This document shows, one piece after another, positions 43,507 through 52,130 of a stretch of DNA of 64,000 nt (position 1 is the first letter of the stretch; every line of letters starts with the position of its first letter). The position numbers were made by a program, and so were the translations under genes. The stretch is from contig NZ_FCNY02000008.1 in the NCBI RefSeq assembly GCF_001544575.2, positions 248,001 to 312,000 of the forward strand. Reading direction: 5' to 3'. Source of the DNA: Caballeronia cordobensis (GTDB taxonomy: Bacteria > Pseudomonadota > Gammaproteobacteria > Burkholderiales > Burkholderiaceae). The notes under the pieces were generated by a model. The model ran no database searches, was not told the DNA's origin, and saw only the letters and a list, made by a program, of their open reading frames with translations.

Positions 43507-44925
43507 TCACTCCACGGTAGGCAAGGGCATGCGGGTCAGCGGTTGCAGCGACGGCGCTACATGCACGCGTTGGATCGGCGCCTGCGCGACCACTTCGCGC
43601 GCGATGTCATCGACTTCTCTCAGGAACGCGCGCGCGTCCCAGTCGGTCGGCCAGCCTTGCCACAGACGCAGCTTGCCCGCGACGAACACCGCGTCGATCT
43701 GACTGCGATCCGCGAGCCGCACGAGCTCCCACGTGAGATCCCACGATGGCCGCATCTCGGGCACGTCGAGATCGACGAGCAGAAAGTCCGCCGCCTTGCC
43801 CGCCGCGATCTCGCCGATGCGCGCATTCAGCCGCAACGCATCCGCGCCGCCTTGCAACGCGCGATCGAGCCACAACTCGCCCGCGCCGCACGACGAATCG
43901 CCGGTCGCGAGACCGAAGGCGAAGCGCTGCGCGGTTTCGGCGGCATCGAGGAGACGGAACGCGTCGCTGCGCGTGCCGTCCGTGCCGAGACCGAAGCGGA
44001 TGCCGAGCGCGGCCATCTGCAAGGCGGGCGCGACCGCGTTGCCTTTCCACGAACTCGCGACCGGGTTGTAGCTGACGGCCGCGCCGGTTCGCGCGAGCAG
44101 ATTCAGTTCCGATGGCGTGACGAGCGTGGCATGCGCGATCAGCGTCTGCGGCCCGAGCGCGCCCGCGTAATGCAGATGCTCGATCGGCCGCATCTTGCGG
44201 CGCACGATCGAGCGCTCGACCGACGCGAGATGCTCGTTCGCATGCGTCTGGAACACGGCGTTGGCATCGGCGCACATCGCGGCGGCGGTTTGCAGCATGC
44301 CGTCGGAACCGGCTTCCGGCACCGAGATCGCGAGCGACGGATGCACGAGCGCATGCCCGTCCCAGCGCGCCAGATGCTGCTGCGCCCGCTCGACGATAGC
44401 GGCGCGTGCGCGGGCGTCGATATCGTCGGCGAGATCGTTGCAGATGAGGCCGAGCACGCAGCGCACGCCGGCTTCCTGCGTGGCCGTCGCGATGGCGGAC
44501 GCATCGCCGCTCGCGCGCGTGCCCGCGTCGCAGACGGTCGTGAAGCCGCCGCGCAGCGCTTCGAGCGCGGCGAGCTTCGCCGACAGATACACGAGGTTTT
44601 CGTCGAGACAGTTTTCGAGCGGCACCCAGATCCGCCGGTAAATCTCCGACGGCTCGCCGAACGCGAGCGCCTTGCCGAACGATTGCGTCAGATGATGATG
44701 CGCGTCGATGAAGCCCGGCATCACGAGCTTGCCCGGCAACGCGAGCGGCGTGAGATGCGGATAGCGCGCGACGATGTCATCGGCGGGACCGACCGCGTCG
44801 AACTCGCCGTTCGCGATGACGACTGCATGATCGCGCTGCGGGCCGTCCGCGAGCAGAACGTATTCGGGCAGGAGCAGCAATTGATCGGCCTGAAGCGAGG
44901 CGGGCATAAGAGAAGTTTTCATCAT
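43507..44925 (-). CDS. Amidohydrolase/deaminase (ATZ/TRZ family)
   Basis: 472 aa. Metal-binding HxH in GFIDAHHHLTQSFGK (about residue 75), further metal-ligand region FQTHANEHLASVERS, and GLGTDGTRSDAF near the C-terminus (metal Asp). The family deaminates nucleobases, 8-oxoguanine and s-triazines. It sits three bases after an NCS2 nucleobase permease gene, which supports a heterocyclic base as substrate. The exact base is unknown. Confidence 0.87.
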   Translation of the reverse strand: MMKTSLMPASLQADQLLLLPEYVLLADGPQRDHAVVIANGEFDAVGPADDIVARYPHLTPLALPGKLVMPGFIDAHHHLTQSFGKALAFGEPSEIYRRIWVPLENCLDENLVYLSAKLAALEALRGGFTTVCDAGTRASGDASAIATATQEAGVRCVLGLICNDLADDIDARARAAIVERAQQHLARWDGHALVHPSLAISVPEAGSDGMLQTAAAMCADANAVFQTHANEHLASVERSIVRRKMRPIEHLHYAGALGPQTLIAHATLVTPSELNLLARTGAAVSYNPVASSWKGNAVAPALQMAALGIRFGLGTDGTRSDAFRLLDAAETAQRFAFGLATGDSSCGAGELWLDRALQGGADALRLNARIGEIAAGKAADFLLVDLDVPEMRPSWDLTWELVRLADRSQIDAVFVAGKLRLWQGWPTDWDARAFLREVDDIAREVVAQAPIQRVHVAPSLQPLTRMPLPTVE

Positions 44926-44928
44926 TTT

Positions 44929-46305
44929 TTAGTGGCAGGAACGGTTGTCTTGGATGGCGGCTTCGAGCGGCGCGGCGGGGTCGGCTACGGGGCGTTCGCG
45001 CCAGTGCAGCTTCAGATGCTCGAACAGCACGTTGACGATGACGGCGGTCAGCGCGCCCATCGCGAGCCCGTTGCCGAGCACGATCTGAAGCGCCGCCGGA
45101 AAGCGGCTGTAGACGCCGGGCACGACGATCGGCAGAACGCCCATCGTGAGCGCGGCGGCGAGCGTGTACATGTTGGCGCGCGAGCGCAGATCGACCTGAC
45201 GCAGCAGGTTGATGCCCATCACGCCGATGATCGAGAACACGATGAGCGCGGTGCCGCCGACGACCGGCGCGGGAATCGCGTTGGCGAGCCGGCCGAGCGG
45301 CGCGATGACGGCGATGACGACGAGCAGCGCGCCCGCCGCCGCGGTGACGAAGCGCGAGCGCACGCCCGTCGCCTGCACGATGCCGATGTTCTCGCTGCTC
45401 GTGATGATGAGCGAGGTGCCGAAGAGGCCGCCGAGCACGGACATCGCCGCATCGCCTCGAATGGTCTTCGGCACCTCGACTTGCGGGTCGATCGGCTTGC
45501 CGACCACTTCCGCGATCGCGACTGTCTGGCCGGTCGCTTCGGCCATCGAAATCACGCTGAAAATCAGCAGCGGCAGCGCGGCGACGATATCGAAATGCGG
45601 CATGCCGAACGGCAGCGGCGTCGGCAGCGTGAGGACCGCGCCGGACCATACATCGGCGAAGGTCATCGCACCGAGCGCCCACGCAAGCGCTGCGCCCGCG
45701 ACGAGGCCGAGCAGCACGGCCAGTTGCCCGAGCATGCCCTTGAAAAGCTTCGCGAAGAGCACCGTGAACGCGACTGTTGCGAGCGCGAGCCCGATCCCGA
45801 GCGGGCTCGCGAACTCCGCCGTGCCCGGCTGGCCGACGATCACGACGCCGTAGATCCGGATCAGATTGATGGCGACAAGAATCAGCATCGTGCCGATCAC
45901 GATGCGCGGAAAGAAGCGCAGGCAGCGCGCGAACACCGGCAGCAGCAGGAAGTAGCAGAGGCCGGTCAGGATCGTCGCGCCGGCGGCGGTGGCGAGATCG
46001 GTCTGCTGCGCGATCAGCACGAACAGCACGACCGGCGCGCCGCCCGGCACCATGATGAAGGGCAGGCGCGCGCCGAACTTGAGCGGCCCGAACGACTGCA
46101 ACAACGTGCCCAGCCCGCACACGAGAAAGGTCGCGCTGATCAGATCGACGGTCAGCGCCGACGACAGCCCCAGCGCCTTCGCGACCAGAAACACGGCCGT
46201 GATCGGCGATGCCGCCACGACGAGCACATGCTGCAAGCCGAACAGGACGAGCTTCGCGAACGGCAGGCGCTCATCGACGGCGTGAATCGGTGGATGGTGG
46301 TTCAT
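44929..46305 (-). CDS. NCS2 nucleobase:cation symporter (xanthine/uracil permease family)
   Basis: 458 aa from the ATG at 46305 (AGGAGAC upstream). LFGLQHVLVVAASPITAVFLVA at TM1, about 12-14 helices, and the NCS2 signature region SMAEATGQTVAIAEVVGKP in the middle. Imports a purine or pyrimidine-like base with protons. First gene of the permease-deaminase-TauE-porin operon, and divergent from the LacI regulator. Confidence 0.9.
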   Translation of the reverse strand: MNHHPPIHAVDERLPFAKLVLFGLQHVLVVAASPITAVFLVAKALGLSSALTVDLISATFLVCGLGTLLQSFGPLKFGARLPFIMVPGGAPVVLFVLIAQQTDLATAAGATILTGLCYFLLLPVFARCLRFFPRIVIGTMLILVAINLIRIYGVVIVGQPGTAEFASPLGIGLALATVAFTVLFAKLFKGMLGQLAVLLGLVAGAALAWALGAMTFADVWSGAVLTLPTPLPFGMPHFDIVAALPLLIFSVISMAEATGQTVAIAEVVGKPIDPQVEVPKTIRGDAAMSVLGGLFGTSLIITSSENIGIVQATGVRSRFVTAAAGALLVVIAVIAPLGRLANAIPAPVVGGTALIVFSIIGVMGINLLRQVDLRSRANMYTLAAALTMGVLPIVVPGVYSRFPAALQIVLGNGLAMGALTAVIVNVLFEHLKLHWRERPVADPAAPLEAAIQDNRSCH

Positions 46306-46366
46306 GACGGTTTGTCTCCTGTATGCCGCGCCGGGCGGCCGGTCATCCGGCGCGGATTTTTGGTTT

Positions 46367-46382
46367 CCCAAATCGATTTGGG
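46367..46382. promoter_or_regulatory. LacI-type operator O1
   Basis: Perfect 16-bp palindrome CCCAAATCGATTTGGG with central CG, as expected for a LacI/PurR-type repressor. It lies about 62 bp before the NCS2 start on the minus strand, in the region divergent with the LacI gene. Confidence 0.8.
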
Positions 46383-46409
46383 ATCGGGGCGATAAAAATG
46401 GGGCGGCGC

Positions 46410-46425
46410 CCCAAATCGATTTGCT
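46410..46425. promoter_or_regulatory. LacI-type operator O2
   Basis: CCCAAATCGATTTGCT, identical to O1 except the last two bases. The two centres are 43 bp apart, close to four DNA turns, so one tetramer could bridge them. Confidence 0.8.
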
Positions 46426-46517
46426 ATCGTAGAATGGTGCGTCATCGGGTTCCTGTCAAGCCGGAAAATCTATTGGTTCTTCCGGCGCAATAGACGCTGA
46501 TTCATCCAATAAAACGC

Positions 46518-47567
46518 ATGAGCGAGGAACGCAGGACCATGCAACGCATCCCGACGGGCAAGCCGCGGCCGACCATCTCCGACGTGGCGCGCGCCGCCGG
46601 CGTCTCGCCCACGACCGTCTCGCATGCGCTGAACGGCAAGGGCTACGTCGATCCGCAGACGCGCGAGCGCGTGAAGGAAGCGGCGCGCGCGCTCGGCTAT
46701 CGACCGAGCGTGCGTGCGCAACGTCTGCGCACGGGCGAGGCGCACACCATCGCGCTGATTTCGTCGATGCCGTTCGAGATCGCGGGCGGCGCGTCGCGGC
46801 TCGGCTTTCTGATGGAAGTCGCGGCGGTCGCCGCGGCCGCGGCGCTCACGCGCGGGCTTGCCCTCGTGCTCGTGCCGCCGGTGATGGCGGGGCGGCTGCC
46901 GCTGGAGCAGCTCGATATCGACGGCGCGATCGTCATCGAGCCCACCGCCGACGACGCCAACGTCGCGTATCTGCAGGAGCGTGGCCTCGCTGTGGTGTGC
47001 CTCGGGCGTCAGCCGGGCAACGATGTCGCACCGTATGTCGACATTCATTCGTCGGCGACTACGGAACTGCTGCTGAATCATTTGCGCGAGCAGGGCAGCG
47101 CGAACATCGCGTTGCTGATCGGCGCGCAGCAGCGCAATTCGTATATCGAGGCGCGCGAGACTTACGCGCGCTTCTGCGCCGCGCACGGGATGACGCCGGT
47201 GATCGCGGTCGCGGACGAATCCGGCGGCGAGGAAGCCGGGCGCGACGCGTGCGCCGCGCTGCTCGCGCAGCATCCCGAGGTGGACGGCCTGTGCGCGCTC
47301 GTCGATGCCTTCGCGGTCGGCGCGGTGCAGGCCATCGCGCAATCGGACAAGCGCGTGCCGGACGACATCAAGGTCGTCACGCGTTACGACGGCACGCGCG
47401 CGCGCGCCTGCCGACCGCCGCTCACCGCCGTCGATCTGCATCTGGACGACATGGCCTCGCAGGCCGTCGATCTGCTGTTCGCGCATCTCGCGGGCAAGGG
47501 CGGCGCGCGCACGGTCGCGCCCGCGCTGCCCGAACTGGTGATACGTGAGTCGTCCCGAGCGTCATGA
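46518..47567 (+). CDS. LacI family regulator
   Basis: 349 aa. HTH PTISDVARAAGVSPTTVSHALNGKGYVDPQTRERV at about residues 18-52, hinge YRPSVRAQRLRTG, then a periplasmic-binding-fold effector domain (TDGAIVIEP-like DIDGAIVIEP, DGLCALVDAFAVGAV). It most likely represses the divergent nucleobase operon and itself through the two palindromes at 46367-46425. The start may instead be the ATG at 46539, which has AGGA closer to it. Confidence 0.9.
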   Translation: MSEERRTMQRIPTGKPRPTISDVARAAGVSPTTVSHALNGKGYVDPQTRERVKEAARALGYRPSVRAQRLRTGEAHTIALISSMPFEIAGGASRLGFLMEVAAVAAAAALTRGLALVLVPPVMAGRLPLEQLDIDGAIVIEPTADDANVAYLQERGLAVVCLGRQPGNDVAPYVDIHSSATTELLLNHLREQGSANIALLIGAQQRNSYIEARETYARFCAAHGMTPVIAVADESGGEEAGRDACAALLAQHPEVDGLCALVDAFAVGAVQAIAQSDKRVPDDIKVVTRYDGTRARACRPPLTAVDLHLDDMASQAVDLLFAHLAGKGGARTVAPALPELVIRESSRAS

Positions 47568-47650
47568 AGCCTTTTTGACCGTGATGCGTGCGAGGCGGTC
47601 ATCGTACCGCTGAGAATAAACGGTCACTCATGCGACAATCGGAGCCTTCA

Positions 47651-47661
47651 GGAAATACAAG
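47651..47661. promoter_or_regulatory. Candidate FCD-GntR half-site before the 47683 gene
   Basis: On the minus strand reads CTTGTATTTCC. The same TTGTATTTC occurs at 50113-50121 before the SDR gene and a related TGTAT dyad at 48470-48486. Possibly an autoregulatory site of the GntR gene that follows 22 bp later. Confidence 0.35.
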
Positions 47662-47682
47662 CAATAGGCTTTGGAGATACAC

Positions 47683-48345
47683 ATGACCACGCGAGCGGAC
47701 GAGATTCTGACGGCGCTTGAGAGCGAAATTCTATCGGGCCGTCTCCCGCCCGGTTCGCGCCTGGAGGAAACCGAGCTCTCCGAGCGCTTCGAATGCTCGC
47801 GCACCCCGATTCGCGAAGCGCTGCGCCAACTCGCGTCTGAAGCGCTCATCACGATGCGCCCGCGCCAACCCGCGATGGTCGCCGCCTTGTCCGCGCGCAA
47901 GCTGCTCGAAATGTTTCAGGTCATGGCCGAGCTCGAAGGGTTGTGCGCGCGTCTGGCCGCCCGCCGCGCCACGCCGCAACAAATCGCGCGTTTGCGCGAA
48001 ACGCAGGTCGAACTGCGCGGCACGCTCGACGCGGATCACGTCGATAGTTTCTACGAGATCAATCGCCGCTTTCACGAAATCGTCTACGAGGCGAGCCAGA
48101 ACGACTTTCTTGCGGATCAGACTCGCGGTCTGCGCAATCGCGTGTCCATCTATCGAAAGATGGTCACGCAGAAGGTGCGTCGCCGTCTCGATACCGTCGA
48201 CGAACACGAGCAGGTGATCGCCGCCATCGAGCGCGGCGACGGCGACGCGGCAGCCAAAGCGATGGCTGCGCATGTCAACCTGCTGGGCGAGCAAATGCTC
48301 GACTTCATCGCGCTGTTTCCCGAGCCTGCGGAAGTCGCCGAATAA
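47683..48345 (+). CDS. GntR family regulator, FCD subfamily
   Basis: 220 aa from the ATG at 47683 (GGAG upstream). HTH LEETELSERFECSRTPIREALRQLASEAL at about residues 29-57 and an FCD domain with His residues (NRRFHEIVYEAS, DEHEQVIAAIERGD, AAHVNLLG). First gene of a block with an MFS carrier and a catabolic operon; shared TTGTAT-type sites make it the likely regulator. Confidence 0.9.
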   Translation: MTTRADEILTALESEILSGRLPPGSRLEETELSERFECSRTPIREALRQLASEALITMRPRQPAMVAALSARKLLEMFQVMAELEGLCARLAARRATPQQIARLRETQVELRGTLDADHVDSFYEINRRFHEIVYEASQNDFLADQTRGLRNRVSIYRKMVTQKVRRRLDTVDEHEQVIAAIERGDGDAAAKAMAAHVNLLGEQMLDFIALFPEPAEVAE

Positions 48346-48469
48346 GCAGCACAGCTCCCGAATCTTCTCAAAATCGCCGGGACGCCCGCCGGGACAAGCC
48401 GGCAGGCGTCGGCACGTCTGCGCACGCCCCGAATTTTTGAAAAAACCCTTGCAATGTATTTTGGAGCGG

Positions 48470-48486
48470 TAGTATCAGGATACAAG
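48470..48486. promoter_or_regulatory. Candidate FCD-GntR operator before the MFS gene
   Basis: TAGTATCAGGATACAAG, a dyad with GTATC/GATAC arms and AG centre, in the 213-bp leader of the MFS gene. Its TTGTATC half (minus strand) resembles the half-sites at 47651-47661 and 50113-50121. Confidence 0.5.
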
Positions 48487-48558
48487 AACGCTGACAAGAA
48501 ATACAGGATCGCAGCGTTTTCGTCTATTGATAACCGCGTCAAGAACAAGGAGCAGGTG

Positions 48559-49875
48559 ATGAGCGAAACGCTGCACGCCGCGAACGATGTAGGGCAAGCG
48601 CAGAGAATCGAAGACCGCACGTACCGAAAAGTGACGCTGCGCCTCATTCCGTTTCTGATTCTTTGCTATGTCGCCGCGTATCTGGACCGGGTGAACATCG
48701 GCTTCGCGAAGCTGCAGATGCTGAGCGACCTGCAGTTCAGCGAGACCATTTACGGGCTCGGCGCGGGCGTGTTCTTCATCGGCTACTTCCTGTTTGAGGT
48801 GCCCAGCAATCTGATGATGCAGCGCGTCGGCGCGAAGGCATGGATCGCGCGGATCATGGTGACGTGGGCGCTGATTTCCGGTGCGTTTTTCTTTGTGCAG
48901 ACGCCGACGCAGTTCTATGTGCTGCGCTTTCTGCTCGGCTCGGCCGAAGCGGGCTTCTACCCCGGCATCGTGCTGTATCTGATGCAGTGGTATCCCGCAC
49001 ACCGTCGTTCGCACGTGCTCGCGATCTTCATGATCGGCATTCCGCTCGCGGGCATCATCGGCGGACCGCTCTCGGGCTGGATTCTCGAGGCGTTTCACGG
49101 CTCGCACGGCCATCCGGGCTGGCGCTGGCTTTTTCTGATCGAGGCCGTTCCGTCGCTCGCGCTCGGCATCGCGGCGTTCTTCTACCTGCAAAACAAGCCG
49201 TCGGACGCGAAATGGCTGACGCGTGACGAAGCCGCGATCATCACAAACGCGCTCGATACGCCGACGAATCGCCACGCGCGCATCTCCGAAACGGTCGGTC
49301 AGGTGTTCCGCGACCCGCGCATGCTCCTGATGGCACTGATCTACTTCTGCGTGATCATGGGCCAATACGGCCTGACGTTCTGGATGCCGACGCTCATCAA
49401 GGCGTCCGGCGTGTCGGGCGCGCTGATGATCGGCGTGCTGTCCGCCATTCCGTTTATTTTTGGCGCGATCGCGATGGTTTCCTTTGGACGCAACTCGGAC
49501 CGCACCGGCGAACGGCGCTGGCATCTGATCGTGCCGATGCTGATCGGCGCGCTCGGTTACGCCATCACAGCGGGCGCGGGCGCGAACGTGCCGCTTGCGC
49601 TCGTCGGCCTGTCTCTGGCGGCGGCGGGCGTGCTGACGCCGGGCCCGCTGTTCTGGGCGTTGCCGTCCGCGATTCTGGCGGGAACCGGCGCGGCGGCAGG
49701 CATCGCGGCGATCAATGCGTTCGCGGGTCTCGCAGGCTTCGTGAGCCCGTATCTGATCGGCTGGCTGCGCGATCTCACGCATACATCGGTGATCGCGATG
49801 TACGTGTCGGCGGGCGTCCTCGTTGTCGGCGCGGCCATGATTCTGCTCATTCCCGCAAAACTCGTGAACCGCTGA
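48559..49875 (+). CDS. MFS transporter, anion:cation symporter (ACS) family
   Basis: 438 aa from the ATG at 48559 (AAGGAG at 48547). YLDRVNIGFAKLQM (TM1, ACS signature), FEVPSNLMMQRVGAKAWIARIM, GSAEAGFYPGIVLYLMQWYP. ACS carriers import organic anions such as tartrate, phthalate or pantothenate. It probably feeds the SDR/aminotransferase/hydrolase operon that starts 300 bp downstream. Confidence 0.9.
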   Translation: MSETLHAANDVGQAQRIEDRTYRKVTLRLIPFLILCYVAAYLDRVNIGFAKLQMLSDLQFSETIYGLGAGVFFIGYFLFEVPSNLMMQRVGAKAWIARIMVTWALISGAFFFVQTPTQFYVLRFLLGSAEAGFYPGIVLYLMQWYPAHRRSHVLAIFMIGIPLAGIIGGPLSGWILEAFHGSHGHPGWRWLFLIEAVPSLALGIAAFFYLQNKPSDAKWLTRDEAAIITNALDTPTNRHARISETVGQVFRDPRMLLMALIYFCVIMGQYGLTFWMPTLIKASGVSGALMIGVLSAIPFIFGAIAMVSFGRNSDRTGERRWHLIVPMLIGALGYAITAGAGANVPLALVGLSLAAAGVLTPGPLFWALPSAILAGTGAAAGIAAINAFAGLAGFVSPYLIGWLRDLTHTSVIAMYVSAGVLVVGAAMILLIPAKLVNR

Positions 49876-50178
49876 TTCCGGTTTTCTCATCAAAAGAAAA
49901 CGAGACGGCATGCCTGCGCGCATGCCGTTAGCGAGATGGTCAGCCTGACCAGATGCCCGATCGGCCCTGCGCTGATTGGGCTTTTCCCTTCCTGGAAACC
50001 GTCATTTCAAACGCTACGCTCATCGGCCTGATGAGACGCTGCACCGGCCGTCCGTACAAGCGGCTCGGTCTGGTTTGGCGCGCCATACATTTTTTTTGAC
50101 CGGTTCGTTTGTTTGTATTTCATTGTGCTAGTCTATGTATTCACAAAACGATTTAACGGATACATTGGAGGCTGACAG
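49876..50178. promoter_or_regulatory. Intergenic region upstream of the SDR operon
   Basis: About 303 bp without a supported gene. It has a hairpin with arms ACGGCATGC (49905-49913) and GCATGCCGT (49920-49928), a possible weak terminator without a T run, and near 50100-50160 an AT-rich stretch with TTTGTATTTC (50112-50121) and TATGTATTC (50134-50142), TGTAT-type half-sites likely tied to the 47683 regulator. Confidence 0.45.
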
Positions 50179-50964
50179 ATGGAACTGAACTTCAAAGGCA
50201 AATCGGCGCTGGTGACGGGCGCGTCCAAGGGAATCGGTTTGGCGACGGCGTGGGCGTTCGCCGCCGAGGGCATCGAGGAATTGCATCTGGCGGCGCGCTC
50301 CGCGGACGCGCTGCATCGCGCGCAAGACGAAATCGCGACCAAGCACGGCACGCGCGTGCATGTTCACGCGACGGATTTGTCCGTGACGCAAAACGCAATC
50401 GATCTGGCGCGCGCCTGCTCGAACGCCGACATCCTCGTGAACAATGCGGCTGATTCCAGCCCAGGCCCGCTCGACAAGATGACCGACGATCAATGGCGCG
50501 CGAGCCTGGACATGAAGATTTTTTCGTATGTCACGTTGACGCGCGAACTGTACGCGTCGATGAAGCGGCGCGGCAGCGGAGTCATCGTCAACGATATCGG
50601 CAATTCGGGCGAAAACTGGGACGCGAACTACATCATCGGATCGACGGGCAACGCCGCGATGATGGCCTTCACGCGCGCGATCGGCGGTTGGGCGCTCGAT
50701 GACGGCATCCGCGTGGTCGGCGTCAATCCCGGACCGGTTGCGACAGATCGCATGGTCAAGCTGATGAAGCGCCGCGCGCTCGACTGGTACAACGACGAAA
50801 GCCGCTGGGAAGAGCTCTTCGACAAGTATCCCGGCAAGCGCGCGGCTCAAGCCGAAGAAGTCGCGGACCTGATCGTGTGGCTCGCGTCCGACCGCGCGAA
50901 ATACATCACGGGCACGGTCGTCACCATCGACGGCGGCATTGCGTCGCGCCGCTCGATCATCTGA
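50179..50964 (+). CDS. SDR-fold protein with a degenerate catalytic motif
   Basis: 261 aa. Cofactor motif TGASKGIG at about 13-20 and NNA at 88-90 are intact. In the catalytic position Tyr151 is followed by YIIGS, so the usual Lys at 155 is Ser (TyrXXXSer); Ser143 is present. It may have lost normal dehydrogenase activity or use a different mechanism. First gene of a four-gene operon; the next ATG follows after a GAGGGGGA RBS. Confidence 0.85.
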   Translation: MELNFKGKSALVTGASKGIGLATAWAFAAEGIEELHLAARSADALHRAQDEIATKHGTRVHVHATDLSVTQNAIDLARACSNADILVNNAADSSPGPLDKMTDDQWRASLDMKIFSYVTLTRELYASMKRRGSGVIVNDIGNSGENWDANYIIGSTGNAAMMAFTRAIGGWALDDGIRVVGVNPGPVATDRMVKLMKRRALDWYNDESRWEELFDKYPGKRAAQAEEVADLIVWLASDRAKYITGTVVTIDGGIASRRSII

Positions 50965-50978
50965 GGGGGACCACGACC

Positions 50979-52112
50979 ATGCGCCGATTCGAAGAACGCA
51001 ACGCCTATTTCGACCGCCTCTGCCACAGCGAAGGACTGATGTGGCTCGGTCAGAACACCAACCATTTCGAGCCGCATCCGGCCGTACGTCAGGCCGTGAT
51101 CGACGCGCTCGACGGTGGCGAATATCACGCTTACGCGCCGCCGCTCGGCTTCGAGGAACTGCGGCAACTGATTCGCGATGACATCGGCTTGCCCGACGCG
51201 TCGGTGATGATCACCGACGGCGCCGTCGAAGCGCTGTACAACGTGTGCCGCAACGTCTGCGAAGCGGGCAAGGACTTCGTCACGACGAACCCGAGCTGGG
51301 CATGGCCGATGCAATTCGCCGAGCGCGCCGGTTCGCGCGTCATCGAGTTGCCGATCTATTCGGCCGGGCAGAACTACAAGCTCACGCCCGCGCAATTGCG
51401 CGCGGCGGTCAACGAGAACACGGGCGTCATCTATCTCGTCGACCCGAACAATCCGCTCGGCACCTGCCACACGGAAGACGAGATTCGCGAGTTCGCGGAG
51501 ATCGCGCGATCGGTGGGCGCGTACTTCATTCACGATGCGACTTACTTCCAGTTCGCCGACAACTTCACGCCCGCGTTCCGTTTTTATCCGGAACGAACCA
51601 TCGTCACATACAGCTTTTCGAAATGGCTCGGGCTGGCCGGCATGCGTCTGGGCGCCGTGATCGCGCATCCCGATCTGATCGAGCGATTCGCGTCCGCGCC
51701 GCCGAACAATCTTGGCAGCAACGTGTTGTCGCAGCGTGCGGCCATCGCCGGATTGCGCACAAAAGCGGAATGGTTTCCGGAAATTAATCGACGTCAGCGC
51801 CGCAATCAGGCGGCTGTCGTCGAAGCCGCGAAGCATGTCGAAGGCCTGAGTGTGCCGGTGTTTCCTTCGCAGGCGAACTTGCTGGTCGTCGAAACGATCA
51901 ATGCGGGCATCACGCCCGAAGCGCTCGTCGAGGCGTTCCAGACCGAACGCGTGATGATCCGGCAGGGCGCGTATCACACGAAGCAATTCGGGCATCGCTT
52001 CGTCAAAGTGAGCCTGACGGTTCCCGAAGCCTGGGCGGATCGCTTCTGCGAACTGCTGCCGTCGATGGTCGAGCGCGCGCGTTCGATCAAGGAACCCGCC
52101 AACCAATTCTGA
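50979..52112 (+). CDS. Class I/II aminotransferase
   Basis: 377 aa. Fold-type I motifs: YLVDPNNPLGTCHTEDE (Asn-Pro-x-Gly), HDATYFQFAD, and PLP Lys in TYSFSKWLGLAGMRLGAV. Aspartate aminotransferase superfamily; uses PLP to move an amino group from an amino acid substrate of the operon. 14 bp after the SDR gene. Confidence 0.9.
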   Translation: MRRFEERNAYFDRLCHSEGLMWLGQNTNHFEPHPAVRQAVIDALDGGEYHAYAPPLGFEELRQLIRDDIGLPDASVMITDGAVEALYNVCRNVCEAGKDFVTTNPSWAWPMQFAERAGSRVIELPIYSAGQNYKLTPAQLRAAVNENTGVIYLVDPNNPLGTCHTEDEIREFAEIARSVGAYFIHDATYFQFADNFTPAFRFYPERTIVTYSFSKWLGLAGMRLGAVIAHPDLIERFASAPPNNLGSNVLSQRAAIAGLRTKAEWFPEINRRQRRNQAAVVEAAKHVEGLSVPVFPSQANLLVVETINAGITPEALVEAFQTERVMIRQGAYHTKQFGHRFVKVSLTVPEAWADRFCELLPSMVERARSIKEPANQF

Positions 52113-52130
52113 TTTTCGACGAGACGAGAC

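Noticed and set aside
43444..46395. A very long plus-strand open frame opposite the amidohydrolase and NCS2 genes
   Set aside because: Composition is Arg/His/Asp-rich shadow sequence of the high-GC minus-strand genes, with no family motif; the minus-strand products have clear conserved motifs.
49905..49928. Strong terminator after the MFS gene
   Set aside because: The hairpin is real but lacks a following T run, so I list it only as a possible weak terminator in the intergenic entry.
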